The notes under the pieces: model-generated | Database searches by the model: none | What the model saw: the letters and a program-made list of their open reading frames with translations, nothing else | Told to the model about the DNA's origin: nothing | Translations under genes and position numbers: made by a program | DNA from: Venturia oleaginea | Taxonomy: Eukaryota; Ascomycota; Dothideomycetes; Venturiales; Venturiaceae | DNA: 64,000 nucleotides | Direction of reading: 5' to 3' | NCBI GenBank assembly: GCA_013176395.1 | Contig: JABMLP010000013.1 | Location: 310,001 to 374,000 of the forward strand | In this document: in pieces, positions 44,801 to 57,521 of the stretch | How positions within the stretch are numbered: the first letter of the stretch is position 1 | Layout of the letters: every line of letters starts with the position of its first letter

Positions 44801-45075
44801 CCAGTTGCGTTACCAGACTCGGAAGGTATATCTATGATGGCAGAATTTGAAGGAGGAGCAGATGAAGATGCTGGTGCGGATGACGTTCCCGATTCATCGG
44901 ATTTGGCTGAGCTCTGACTGGAGGCTTGACTTGGAGTGTTGCTAGCAGTGCCCGTTGGAGATGTGGTGGATGTGATATCGGTAGAGGAGGCGCTGTTTTG
45001 CCTGGGATACAGAACCTGATGTGCCGCAGAGATGTATATTGCAAGGGACCAGAGAAGCACCGATAAGAGCTTCAT
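41813..45075 (-). pseudogene. DUF4203 (TM7S3/TMEM198-like) membrane protein gene with in-frame stop
   Basis: The first segment (45075-44199) has a signal peptide (MKLLSVLLWSLAIYISAAHQ), a Ser/Thr-rich region and about seven hydrophobic segments (AIGFAGAVLISTGLAYTLVG to GLKEFWIYIWG), the DUF4203 layout. A 45 bp intron (44154-44198) leads in frame to another membrane helix (VEVAGIILLFVAGLATHLKL) and a basic region. The sequence then changes frame near 43755 and continues as a disordered region that ends with TAA at 42908-42910 (after SDTTDS). Reading straight through that stop, the same frame gives LTIGNLIARLPEHVSKVVLQ and YRTNEWAKHLSLAEQ and runs to 41813. An intron at 43760-43848 could explain the frame change, but no splice signals surround the TAA. 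The gene is therefore probably truncated or dead. Confidence 0.6.
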
Positions 45076-46283
45076 TGAGATTCGTAATTGGATCTCAGAT
45101 GACTTGTCGTAAAAGTCGGACTAGATGAAGAGCATGAAGGTGGTGAGGGGCCTACAATCTCGAGGATACCGATTAAGTGAAGAACAGCAACGCCATCAAG
45201 GAATGATAACTATGTAAGAAGCAGGACCCAGGTTTTGAAGGAGAGGCTGGCACAGATATAATGAGTGTAGGGAAGAGGATATTATTGGTTATACGTCCTG
45301 CAGCTTGATGTAAGCACACAACAAGAATGACGAGACAAGATAAGAAAGCATTGGGCCACGCAAATGCAATGGGCGATTGAGATGGCGAAGAAGAGGCTGT
45401 TCAGCTTCTTCGAGGTGAAGCAGAGTGGATACGCAGATGACTGTTAGTAGAGGTCACTCCGAGACTTCTAGTTGACCAAGACCTACGTCTCGAAATCGGC
45501 AAAGAGAAGCATTTGTAGGGCCTCTAGCGAAATGAGATTGAGCGCTACAATAGATGCCGAATCAGCCAAGCCAATTATTTCCAACAGGCCGATAGTTGTT
45601 GAAGCATTGGTTGTGGTGGAGGATGTTGGCAAGTGTGGAGTATCTGTCTGCAAGCCGGCTGGCGGACGTGCTCTGATGAAGTTGTTGCATCGTGGAGTCT
45701 TTGTCCGCAAGCCAGCCAGCCGCCCCTCAGCCACTGCTGATCAGCACGGAAGGATTCCCGATTGGCACAAAGCCTCACCCGAGACATCTCCCACTTCTCC
45801 TGTATACTAGTATGTAACGATGTACGCGTCTTGATCTGGCTGCGCTGCTATTGGACAACAATAAATCCCTTTCCTCCCCAGTTCGCGATGATTTTGGGTT
45901 CGGCATAGAGTTCTGCAAAGATCTACTCTTTCAGGCCAATCGATATTGAACCCGTGGTACCGAGTACAAAGACGCGGCATGCCATGATTAACATGCAGTT
46001 GCCGTCTCGAACCGCATCGCTATTGTATCTGCAGTGTAACCAGCCTCATGCACGCGTCGACTCTATTGAACAATAAACGGCATGAAGCTGCATGCCAGGA
46101 AACAGTTGATGACCCGACAACGGACCCTCATGTTAGACACCCAACTTGCGATGGTGTCAATAATCTATAGGTTTCATAAATGTTATCTTGTACGTGTTGT
46201 TGTCTCAACAAGTCCTCGAAGGCAGAGAATATAGGGCGTTTGTGTTTGCAAGATCGGGTAACGCTCTCCGACTACGACACCAA
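45076..46283. other. Intergenic, no supported gene
   Basis: A short imperfect repeat (GTGGAGTMTYTGTCYGCAAG) occurs twice near 45637 and 45691. The overlapping frames at 45472-45810 are not supported. Confidence 0.45.
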
Positions 46284-48179
46284 CTACAGATCGATCAGAC
46301 AACAGCTGTCCACAGCGCCAAACCCTGCAGCAACCCCACCTTCCTCGCTTTGATCACCCTTCGTCCTCAACAAATACCCTGCCTCCCGATTTTCCAGCAT
46401 TTCACCCGCCTTCCCATCCTTGCCGTTCCTCCATAGACATGTTCCGTAGATACCGAGCTCGCATATGACACCTCCCCGCTGCAACTCTCCGTTTCGGAAA
46501 ATGATGTTCTTCTGTGCTGGAGGCTCAATCATTTCCATGAGTATGTACGCTGGCCACCGGCTTTCTGGTGTGCTGGACAGGAATTCCGGGATGGCTCTGC
46601 GATAGATGTTGTTTCCTCCGCCTTCGCGTTGAGGCTTCAAAACGTAGTGACTGGCTGACTCTGGATTTTTGGCAAGCTCGAGGGCTTCTTTGCCGGCCTC
46701 GCTGGAATCCATGGGGTAGATTGGTGCGAATGTTTTTTGAAGGATCGCGGCTTCGGCCTCGTCAGGTAAGAAGCGAGCAAGATGAGGTGAGTTTGGTGCT
46801 GCTAGGACTTGTTGTATCTTCTTGCAGCCGGCTAATTGGGTTAATACGCTTGGGCACTTGATAGCTTTGCTGCGCTCCAAATGCAAACGTGCAGACCAGT
46901 CGTCGTCGCCTCGATATTCATCAGGTGAGTAGCCGGCTCGGAAGTAGACTGCTGTCACCTCGAACGACTCATCAGGAGAGTGTGGAGGTTGATAAAGCAG
47001 TGATCGGTCTGCTGACAATTTTGTGTCCGCCATGATTTGGTGGAAAGGCAGCCGAAATACGCGAACTCCATGCTTTCCAGAAAGCTCATACTCCAAGTGC
47101 CGTTGGTCAAACACATTTCGCTCTGGACCCTGAACAAGGAATATCACGCATTGAGGTCGGCCATCTTTGTTCTCTCCGTAGGCCTTGTGAGCAGCTGCGA
47201 GGCCTGCTGCCAACGATGGAACGGATCTGGGCTCTGGGAGCGCGGATCTCTGTGTTATTGGGCCAACAGAGGACGGGAATGCTTCAATCGAAGAAAGGTA
47301 TCGATGAAGTGAAGAGACTTTGGATGATAGGCCTCCAAACGACGATGCGATGGTGTTGAATTCAACTTGCTTCAATTCTGGACTTGCTGAGCCGTTTGAT
47401 GGATCAACATGGACCATGTAGTCTGATCGGAACAGGCCCAATGTCAAGTCCTGTGGGTATCAGTCTATGCTCGGATTGGACATGTAGGAAGACAATTACT
47501 TGAGCATAGCCCTCCTTCGCTACAGCCACGTGAACCTTCCATAGTTCAGCAACAAAGGAATCAATATCGAGCAATCTGGAAGAAGAAAGAGGTCAGCACG
47601 GCATTCATCACCTGAGTATCGGCATCCTCAGATGTTTAATTATCCCAGTCGGAGACAACAATCAACGCTGCCAAAGCCTTCTGATTCTTTAGCATACTTG
47701 ACCGCATCATTTACAGAAGTGAGCAGCAAGTTTGAGTATCTCAACCCTGGTTCCGATGTTCGGCTATTTCTTCTCTTGACATTGAAAATCGAAAGGCGAA
47801 TCGCAACAAGGAAATAGGGTAAGATTCGCGCCTGGAATGTGGTATACGGTGTATCGTGAAGAGAAGAAAGAACCTACTCTTCAACTATAGGCTTCAACCA
47901 TTCCTCATCTTGTGCAATTGCCGAATATAATTTGTTGTATGCAGTCTGAATCTTGATGCCATGCTCGAAGCACGACCGAGGAAAAAGACTGGGGAATAGG
48001 GTGACGGGAGCGGTCGTTGCGAGTGACAATTCTGGGTCTTGCTGCTGAGGCACGTAGGAGGGAGCAGGTCTGACAGCCAATCCGTTCGCTATTGACCAAT
48101 CCTTGAGATTTGCGAGCAGAAACTGATGCCTGGCATCGGATAGTTCCGGTGGATAAGATGGATAGATGCTCGGAGCCAT
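46284..48179 (-). CDS. gsh2: Glutathione synthetase
   Basis: Three exons on the complement, 46284-47450, 47500-47575 and 47878-48179, give 514 residues, close to the size of yeast Gsh2. The enzyme joins gamma-glutamylcysteine and glycine with ATP to make glutathione. The spliced start MAPSIYPSYPPELSDARHQF continues into WLKPIVEELLDIDSFVAELW across the first junction and GYAQDLTLGLFRSDYM across the second. Family blocks include KQVEFNTIASSFGG, LVQGPERNVFDQRHLEYEL, VYFRAGYSPDEY, the glycine-rich ATP-binding loop YVLKPQREGGGNNIYRR, and AYILMEMIEPP. The first intron, 302 bp, is long for this window. The C-terminus (EGGVAAGFGAVDSCCLIDL) matches the usual end of the family. Confidence 0.93.
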
Positions 48180-48936
48180 TGTATCGGATATATTATGATA
48201 TTATGAAAAAGGGTTGTACTTTTCTTCTCGCGGGATGATAAGGATTTAATTGGAATCGTGGATCGAAGCACAGAAGGTTCAAGTTTGCTTTGTAAGCGTT
48301 CGCGCACGCAATCTATTGGACCTTTGAAAAGCCTCAACCTGAAACCTTATCCGATGTTGTTCCTTCTCATCGTTTTTGGTTTGAACAGACTATTTAAGAT
48401 ACAATTTCGCCCAGATCTGCCAAATCCGTGTCCGGCCCAGACCTCCGAGTCATGTGACTTGGTGAGGCTTCTGAATTTCTCCCGACCACCTCTTTCGGGA
48501 CAACGCGTATCGCCAACTATGCTTCCTCACCACTACAACATCGCCCCGCCGCTTCGCAACGCATATTCGAGTTGAACGCTCCGAGATGATCGTAAAGTGT
48601 AGACCCAAGAGCCCGCCACTGCTTCGAGTGAAGCGCGCCTAGACAGCGACATCACACTGCAACCTTCTGCTCGTTCGTTCCTTCAACACACAACAGGTGG
48701 TTCACCATCAACTCCACCTCATCACCCACAATTTACTATCCTCAACCTTCTAAACGGTTCTCTGCCATTATCCAAACCTCATCCATTCACTCTGGTCACG
48801 TTGCGAGCTCATTTACGACGACTTGACGTTTAATTCATCAAGATAGCCGCCGCATGTCGAGACAACACACACTTCTAGCGCTTCACTTCTCAGGATCGAC
48901 TCCAAGCATCCTTCCTAATCACGAAAAACCTCCATC
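48180..48936. promoter_or_regulatory. Shared upstream region of gsh2 and the SNF2 gene
   Basis: The genes diverge, so this 757 bp interval carries both promoters and leaders. No gene is seen in it. Confidence 0.45.
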
Positions 48937-51900
48937 ATGGACACGAATTCGGATCCCTGGGACTGGACCGTTGACGAAGTCGTCCAGGAGTTCTGCCTTG
49001 CTCGGACAATGTGGAGGGCGGGCCATCCCAATGCTCGCCTACCAGATGCAGTATTTTTCGAGCGTCTATTACGAGAGAACGATGTTGAGGGTTCCACTTT
49101 GCTAACTGATCTTGGTCCTGCCGAGCTTAAAGATGACTTTGGAATCAAGTCTCTTGGTCAGAGAAGTGTCTTGATGTGGGGAATTGGCCAGCTCCGGAAT
49201 CGTTCTGAGAAGTACCTCGCCCATCAGCAATCCAGTGCGAGATTACAGCAGGTAATCAAATCTGAATCGCAGCCTCCTACGCCATTTCGGAGCTTTAGCG
49301 CTACACCAGGGCATTCGCTCAGCCCAGGACTGCCGACCATCAAGGACAGCCCGATACGTACTTTTTCCGCACGCCAGGAAGAAGCTTCAGCAGTGGCAGG
49401 AGCAGAAAGCTCGCCATCCTTCGTTCCAAATACTGCCGAAGGGTCTGACCATATACTAACCAGGCTAGACGAGTCCTCCAAACGACAAGGTAGCCCGTCA
49501 TACGAGCGGCCAGACAGCCGTAAGAAGCGGAGGTTGACTTTGGCACCACCAGTTCCATTGCCCGAAGTAACCACGCCTGCCATTCAACCCCAAGCAGACC
49601 GCTCCTCATCAGCAAGCCTCATCAAGCTTCCCACGCGAACTTGGCTCAGCGGCATTGTATCCAAGAACCCATCCTACCTTGGCCCCCGCAAATTCACCCC
49701 TGATGACATCTTCTATGGCTCTGGCGACTTAGGAAAACCTCTGAACGCTGATGTTGATATGAAGCCACTCACCGAGGATGGCACCATTTCCAGCGATTTT
49801 TCAATATGTCTCGTCAATAGCCGGTCTGTTCCAGGCCGACAGCGTTATGTCTATCGCCAGCTGGCTCACTTTCTGCGCCAACCCCTTATCGACGTCAAAC
49901 GACATGGAAAGTCAGCTTTGGCAATTTTTCCATATAACCAGTCAACTAGCATGATCAGTGACACTCGCTCCGCTTTGGTATTTACACCGAAGGATGGCGG
50001 TGTAGAAGCTACCCGCGAGAGAGCGACTGGCCTGATTGACGACATCACACAAGATGAGCCTCTGGAGACGAATTCTAATCACGAATGGGATTTTCTTCTG
50101 CAACGGTATGGCAACGAACCCGCTGAAAAGACTCCTCTACCATGCTATGGAGAATCTGAACCTGACACCGAGTGGTCTGAATGTGAAAAAGAGCTCCAAG
50201 CAGAGGAACAAGCAGAGGGTGACACCGTGACCAACTCTCGTGGGCCACTAAGTAAGGAAAAGGTCATGGACTTGATCGAAGAAGAAATCGATGGATATGT
50301 TGCTACGTGGCAGAAACAAAAACAACCACTACGAGAGCATGGGGCATGGAAAATTTGGAAGAAGAATCCAATCGACAGGCGAATTACATTGGACAGAGAA
50401 CGAGCGGCTCGTCTGCACTCGAGTGAACGTCTTACTAAGCTCAAGAAAGGGATTTCTGACGACATCTGGACCATGGCCAAGTCAGTTCGAGATCAGTGCA
50501 AGAGCTTGGAACAGACTGTCATTCAGCAGGAAGAGGCAGCATTCAAATTGGATGTGCTCAAGCGCACAAAACAGCCATTCCGACCTGCTCAGGACATGAA
50601 AGCAAAAAAGAAGGGTGTCAAGGTTGCCAAAGAGCATGATGAGATTTCTTTGGACAGCGATTCTGAGGTCGCTACCGAGACAGAATCACTCAACGGCTTC
50701 ATGGAAATTGACGAAGAGCCCATTACCCATCTCGATCTCACTCAATGCGTTGACCCAGAAGACCCTGTCACTGGAACGGATGAGGACGTGGTAGGTGAAG
50801 AGGAAATGATTGACGACAAAAACCATTCTCAATCCGACAAGGAAAGCGTTCTAGGAGCCAAGACCGAGCCAGGTGCTGGAATCATTCACTCCAGCTTAGA
50901 GGCAGAGGTCATTGATTTGACGTCTGACACTGAAGATCAACCTCCGCCCAGAGCTCCCAGTCCAACACTGTCCCCGCCCGTCAGCTCGAGTGATACGCAA
51001 TGGAGCAAGAACCCCTTGAAAGACAGCGATGAAGATGTCGCCAAATGGCGCATCAATATCTTGAACGAGAGAGAAGACTACAAACGTATTCTGATCAAAG
51101 TCCTGCGAACCATGCCACCCGAAGAGTTTTCCGAGCTCCGAACCTATTTCTTAAAGCAAGAAATACCTCAACTCGTCAAGCTGATAGAAGAGCGGATCGA
51201 ACTGCACGTCAAAGGTATCGCAACTCATCCGGGCACACTTGGTGCGGACGAGGTGCTTCGCCTCTACCTTTGTTGGGTTGAACACAACTCTGAGCAGTTC
51301 AACCATATATTTCAAAACGGAGAATGGGGATTTAAGTCGGAAATTCAGCGAGGAAGCGTACACAAAGTTCGTGACAACTTTCGCAAAGTGGACAACAAGA
51401 GCTTGAAGGACTGTTGTGTCTTTCTACAGCTATTTTTTCAAAGAAACCCGACACCCATTCTATCACCGCCCACGGTGCACGATCTGACTGCGGACAAGGA
51501 AAGTGCAAGAAGCAATGGGTCTGATCCTTCGGATAACGATTCGGACTCGGCAACAGTTGCCGCTGGTAGCCAAATCACACCACATAAGAAACGCAAGAGG
51601 CAGGTTGCCGAGAGTCAAAATGCAAAGGAGATAAGGGAGAGAACTAGAAGGACACAAAAAGAGGAGAACGCACGAGCTACCCTGTTTCTCCAACAGCAAA
51701 GCTCGCAACTCGGTGTCTCACATGAGAAAATCGTTGTCAATCCTGGCAAAAAGACTGGTGAAGAGGAAATTTTTGTAAATGACTATCTCGCAGACAAAAT
51801 CAAACCGCATCAAATCGATGGGATCCGCTTCCTCTGGAGTTCCATTGTTGCCTCCACGAAGAAAAAGGCGGACATGCAGGGCTGCCTGTTGGCACACACA

Positions 51901-54603
51901 ATGGGTTTGGGGAAGACCATGCAAGCTATCACGTTCCTCATCACCATCGCTGAGGTTTCCGTGGATAAGAAACGTCGGGATCAAATTCCCAAGAGCCTGA
52001 GAGAACAGCGAAACCTGGTTATTTGCCCTTCATCTTTAATCTTCAATTGGGAGGCCGAATTTGCTACGTGGGACAAGCACGGTTCTTTCGGCGGCTTATG
52101 GTCCGTCGATTCACTTATGAGTGTCCCTGCTCGGCTGCGGACGATAGAGACCTGGCATGAGAAGACCGGCATACTGCTCATTAGTTATGACATGGTCCGG
52201 GCGATCATTGATAACAAGCCCAAGAACAAAAAGGCGGGTACAGATGAGGCGCCTGTCACTCAGTACGATACAGCAAGGAAATTGTTGCTGGAGGGCACCT
52301 CGCTGATAGTTGCCGACGAAGCCCACCACGTGAAGAATTTGAGTTCCAAAATTTCAAAAGCGGTTAAGTTGTTCAAGACGACCAGTCGAATCGCTCTGAC
52401 AGGCTCCCCACTTTCGAACAATCTGACGGAATACTACTCAATGATTGAGTGGATCTCGCCGGGATATCTTGGAGACCAGGTTGAGTTTACTGCGCTCTAT
52501 GTTGAGCCTATCGAACAAGGAAACTCCTCGGACTGCACTGGCGAGGAGCGTCGGCTGGCTAGGAAAAAGCTGAGGGCGCTTCAGGATATCCTGGATCCCA
52601 AAATTCACCGCCGGGATGTTACTGTGCTAAAAGGAAACTTGAAGCCCAAGATCGAGTTCATGATCAAGATCCCGCTCACAGACGTACAGTTCGAGGCATA
52701 CATCGCTTTTGTCAATCTTTTTTGTCGGAAGGAAGGAAGTGTCAACAACACAAAGCTGTGGGCATGGATGCACAAACTTACTCTGCTTTGCAGTCATCCT
52801 TTGCCCTTTTGGAAGAGCTTATTGGAGGACAACCAAGGGAACCAAAGTCCGAAAAATAGAGTTAGTTCACCCCCTCCACTCTCTTCACTCTCTTGGAAAA
52901 TTCACCGCACCTTAAAAGTAAAGCACTGTTCGAAAGCGATATCGATATTGGAGATTTCCCGGCGACCTTATGGCGGAAAATTGCCAGGAATTTTTCGCTA
53001 GCGATTTCGAGTTTACGCTTACGTTTTAATCCAAGTTGCTGATCTTTGGTTATATACTAATTGTGGATTGCAGAATGTCAATGGCATCCACGAGCCAAGC
53101 ACGGAAAGCAACGATTCTATGACCATAGACGAGGCTGATCTTGTGCCGGTCAAGATCCCCAATGATCTGATGGACACCTTGCGCAAACTGTTCACTTCGG
53201 TAAAGAATCCACTGGAAGATTCAGGGCACTCCAACAAGTCCTCTCTTCTTCTGCAGCTTCTCAAGTTCTGTATCATGAAGGGAGACAAGATCCTTGTCTT
53301 TTCACAAAGTATCCCCACTCTGGACTTCCTAGGTTCGCTGCTTAGTCTGAACAATATCAAATTCTTCCGTCTGGATGGCAAAACGAAGATGAAAGACCGG
53401 CCAGAGATGATAAAATCCTTCAACAAACCTGGCTCGAAATATGATGTCTTTCTCATCTCAACAAAGGCTGGTGGACTTGGTTTTAATCTTCCTGGGGCGA
53501 ACCGTGTTGTTATCTACGATTTCAGCTTCAATCCTACTCATGAAGAGCAAGCAATTGGTCGAGCCTATCGACTTGGACAGACTAAGCCAGTCTTCGTCTA
53601 TCGCTTTATTTCGGCCGGTACTTTCGAAGAGAACATGAATAACAACACAGTCTTCAAGACTCAGCTCGCTTATCGTGTCGTCGAGAAGAGGAACATCAAA
53701 GCGAAGGCTACTCGACAGAACGAGTGGCTTCAAGATCCCAAGAGAGTCGAACAAGATGATTTGTCGGAACATACGGGAAAAGATGACATACTTGATCAAG
53801 TCCTTGACACACTTGCAGGGCAGGCCAGTATCTGTGGCATTTCAACTTCAGAAGTACTGCAACAAGAGCATGAGGAGACATGGACACCAGAAGAAGAGGC
53901 TGAAGTAAAACAACTGGTGGCAGATGAACAGAGACGTTTAGAAGATCCAATCGGCTACCAGGCAGAAATGAGAGAGAAGAGACTGGCATATGAACGAACG
54001 TGTGCACGGAAGTTGACAGCAGATGATGCAGCACGAGCAGCGACAGGGCCAGTAATGGGACCTCCCAAGCCCAAGATTCCATATGTTCTGCCGCCGTCTA
54101 CATTCCAGGATAGACCACGCCAGACCTTCAGCGGACATTCTAACATCAACGGCTTGCCCTCCAATCTGCCGTTGTCACCAGCTCCAGCACAAATGCGTGC
54201 TGTGGATCTCAGCCTCCGCGGACCATACCCTGTACAACCGGGAACGCCTAGGTCAAGACCACTAAGCTCACCAGTCGCAGTAGCAAGGCCAATGACCCCA
54301 AAGGCGACGACTCAGGCGACACCGCAAGCAACACCCATTGTCACACCTCAGTCTGGGTCACCGACAACTCTGAGAAAAGAGTCGCCAGCAATAGGTAGCC
54401 CCAAGCAACCACCGAAAAATGGGACACCATCGCCCACAACTGCCAGTCCCAACGGAAGTTCCAAACGATCAACAAATGGCGTCCCTTCGCGGGCAGTACC
54501 GGTTTCGGCGGCCAACGGAGGTGCCAAGGCCTCAGAGAACAACTCTTCGTCGAAAGCTGTGACTGGCAGGTTCGATTGGATTGGTGGTGCAGGAAAGAAG
54601 TAA
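48937..54603 (+). CDS. SNF2-family ATPase, ATRX/ARIP4-like
   Basis: The coding sequence is modelled as 48937-52860 joined to 53074-54603, 1817 residues. The 213 bp intron has a GTTAGT donor, TACTAAT branch site and GCAG acceptor, both ends in phase 0. SNF2 ATPases use ATP to translocate on DNA and remodel chromatin. The N-terminal 90 residues look like a SAM-type fold (DWTVDEVVQEFCLARTMWRA, LLTDLGPAELKDDFGIKSLG). Acidic disordered regions follow. The helicase core starts near 950 (KPHQIDGIRFLWSSIV): Walker A HTMGLGKTMQ near 986, DEAHHVKN near 1127, and LTGSPLSNNLTEYYSMI. After the intron come SQSIPTLDFLGSLL, LISTKAGGLGFNLPGANRVV and EEQAIGRAYRLGQTKPVFVY. A long Pro/Thr/Ser-rich tail ends FDWIGGAGKK. 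The intron contains a coding-like stretch, so the junction needs a transcript check. Confidence 0.87.
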
Positions 54604-55603
54604 GGGGCAGAGAGGTAACGAGAAATTGGAGCGGTCTTTTGATACCTTTTGCAAGGCGTTTTAAGCGGGCGTTTTTATCAAGCATGGTCTACATTATCAT
54701 CCAAAAGAGCGTTTTGGCGTTGACGGAATTGCAATTTTGATACCCCACGAGATGGAAACTCATGACTTTGGTTTTGGTTCGACATGTGTTGGAGGAAATA
54801 GTCGGACTTTTCACTACTTCAAGGATGGAACAATTGGCATACTCACGAGATAAATAGTGTACATTGGGCATTCCTACGAACATCATGGTCCCTCGTGAAC
54901 TAGTTGTCACTGATTAAAAATGTTTAATAATAAGCCCAGCCCTCCCGGATGAGGAGCATTGTGCGGCCGAGAAGATCTGCAATGCTAGGAAGGGGAGTTG
55001 ACTACCGGTCTCCTCGGGATCCTGATTGAATATGTATTTTACGGTCTTAGGTAATCAAGTTGATGTTCCAGAACCAGGAGATAGCACGGAGTTGAGGGAG
55101 ATTAAATTGCTAGTCATGGTCCCTTGGTCCCTTGGTCGCTGTCAAACTCCATGGATCCTAGCATCGATCCTAGAGTACCGAAACATTTTCACACACGGCA
55201 TGCAGATGCCGTTTGAAGAGGCCAGATATCATCTATACCAATGTTGCCACACCGCCAGACGCAGCTGCAAGGCGCTCTTCAGCTCAGTGCGTCTGGACTG
55301 GAGACATAGCTTTGGCTTCACAGTGCGGAGGTACGAGCTGGTCTGACTTCGCTGCCGGCTCCGCACATCTGCCCAATCATATCCTTGTGATTTAGCATCT
55401 CAGCCAAGCATGTGGGGAGGGCAGTGGCAGTCATGTTTAGGGCCATGTTCGGGTCGTGATGAAGGCCTTCCGGTTCGCTCGTTATTTAGGAAAGAAGTCT
55501 CGCCGCCTCTGTCCTTCACCAAACCTCTTCTCTCTTGCCTCCCAATTGTCCCAACAATATCCTGCTCTCACTTATACGAACATCCAATACCCAACTTGCC
55601 ATC
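54604..55603. other. Intergenic and promoter of the 5-aminolevulinate synthase gene
   Basis: Only short frames without support are present. The part after about 55450 is probably the leader of the heme gene. Confidence 0.5.
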
Positions 55604-57521
55604 ATGGAGGCTCTTCTGCGTCAATCGCGTTCCATGTGCCCGTTCCTGAAGAAAACATCTCCCGCCACTCTCCGCTCCCTCTCAACCACCACCGCCCACA
55701 ATGCCTCCCCAGGTGGTGGTCGCATGTCCAATCTCCAAGTCCTTGCTCGCCGCTGCCCAGTCATGGGCAAGGCCCTCGCTGTTCAGAGTTCCCGCTCTGG
55801 AAATGCTGCTCTGGCCGGAGCTTACGGTGGTACTCGCGCTTACCACAGCAAAGTTGATCGTGCCCAATTCCACACCGTATCTCCCAAGGAAGCCCAGGCT
55901 GTTGATGTAGCCTCTATTCGAAAGAATCAAGGTAAGCTATATTGAAAAAACCATAGTGGTCATGTAAGGCTGACTTCTCTCAGGTCCCCTCGTCCACCCT
56001 GTCAAGCCCTCGGCCAATTCCAAGAAGACTCCCGAGATCTCTTCCACCGGAAAGCCTGCTCCTCCCAAAGCTGCGAAGTTCGACTATGAAGGATTCTACG
56101 AAGCCGAGTTGGACAAGAAGCACAAGGACAAGTCCTACCGATACTTCAACAACATCAATCGTCTCGCTAAGGAGTTCCCACGGGCTCATCTTAGCTCCAA
56201 GGAAGAGAAGGTCACTGTCTGGTGCTCTAATGATTACCTTGGAATGGGTCGAAACCCTCAGGTCTTGAAGACCATGCATGAGACCTTGGATACCTACGGT
56301 GCTGGAGCTGGCGGAACCAGAAATATTTCCGGACACAACCAGAATGCCGTAGCATTGGAGGCGACTTTAGCAAAACTCCATGCACAAGAAGCCGCTCTTG
56401 TTTTCTCATCCTGCTACGTTGCAAACGACGCTACCCTGGCGACTCTCGGTAGCAAATTGCCCAATTGTGTCATTTTCTCTGACAGCCTGAATCATGCTTC
56501 GATGATCCAAGGAATTCGCCACTCTGGAGCGAAGAAGATGGTTTTCAAGCACAACGATATGACAGATTTGGAGGCCAAATTGGCCTCTGTGGAACCCGAC
56601 ACTCCTAAGATCATTGCATTCGAGAGCGTTTACAGCATGTGCGGATCCATAGGACCTATTGAAAAAATCTGTGATCTCGCTGAGAAGTACGGAGCCATTA
56701 CCTTTTTGGATGAAGTTCATGCTGTTGGCATGTACGGGCCGAGTGGAGCTGGTGTCGCTGAACATCTCGACTATGATGCACATCTCGCTGGACGACCAAA
56801 GGGCACAATCATGGACAGAATCGACATCATCACTGGCACACTCGGAAAAGCGTATGGATGCGTCGGTGGATACATTGCAGGATCTGCAAAACTTGTTGAC
56901 ACTGTGCGCTCCCTTGCTCCTGGCTTCATCTTCACCACTTCTCTCCCACCCGCGACAATGGCTGGCGCAAAGACAGCCATTGAATACCAAATGACCTACC
57001 AGGGCGATAGACGTCTCCAGCAGCTTCACACACGAGCTGTAAAGGACGCTCTGAATGCGAAGGACATTCCCGTCATGGACAACCCCAGTCACATTGTTCC
57101 ATGCCTTGTTGGTAACGCAGAAGTTGCTAGGGCGGCTAGCGACATGTTGTTGGAGAAATGGGGCATCTACGTACAGGCGATCAACTACCCAACAGTGCCT
57201 GTTGGCCAGGAGCGTCTGCGTATTACTCCCACTCCTGGTCACGTTAAGGAGTACCGCGATCATCTCGTGGAGGCAATGGACAGCGTCTGGAGCGAACTTG
57301 ACATTAAGCGGACCAGCGAATGGGCTGCCCAAGGCGGTTTTATTGGCGTTGGCGAGGCAGGAAAAGAAGCAAAGGCTCCACTTTGGACTGACGCTCAACT
57401 TGGCGTTGACAAGGTCATGGAGGATATGAAGTCCGGTCAGGGCGCTGTCGGCGTTCTGGAAAACATCCTTGAACAGGAACGCCTCCAAACTGCGCAAATA
57501 GCTGTTGCTGCCGCGGCTTAA
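55604..57521 (+). CDS. hem1: 5-aminolevulinate synthase, mitochondrial
   Basis: Exons 55604-55931 and 55984-57521 give 621 residues; the intron (GTAAGC...CTCAG) restores KNQGPLVHPV. This PLP enzyme condenses glycine and succinyl-CoA to 5-aminolevulinate, the first step of heme synthesis in mitochondria. The N-terminus is a basic, Ser/Thr-rich presequence that contains two Cys-Pro motifs, MCPFLKK (C12) and RRCPVMGKA (C51), like the heme regulatory motifs by which heme inhibits import of the precursor. The catalytic core includes [47 protein letters not shown] and [17 protein letters not shown] with the PLP-binding lysine. The start at 55604 ([14 protein letters not shown]) fits the family. An in-frame ATG 23 codons upstream exists but would mask the leader. 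Confidence 0.95.

Noticed and set aside
42211..45044. Plus-strand frames opposite the DUF4203 gene
   Set aside because: They are shadows of the minus-strand coding sequence, which has a signal peptide and membrane helices.
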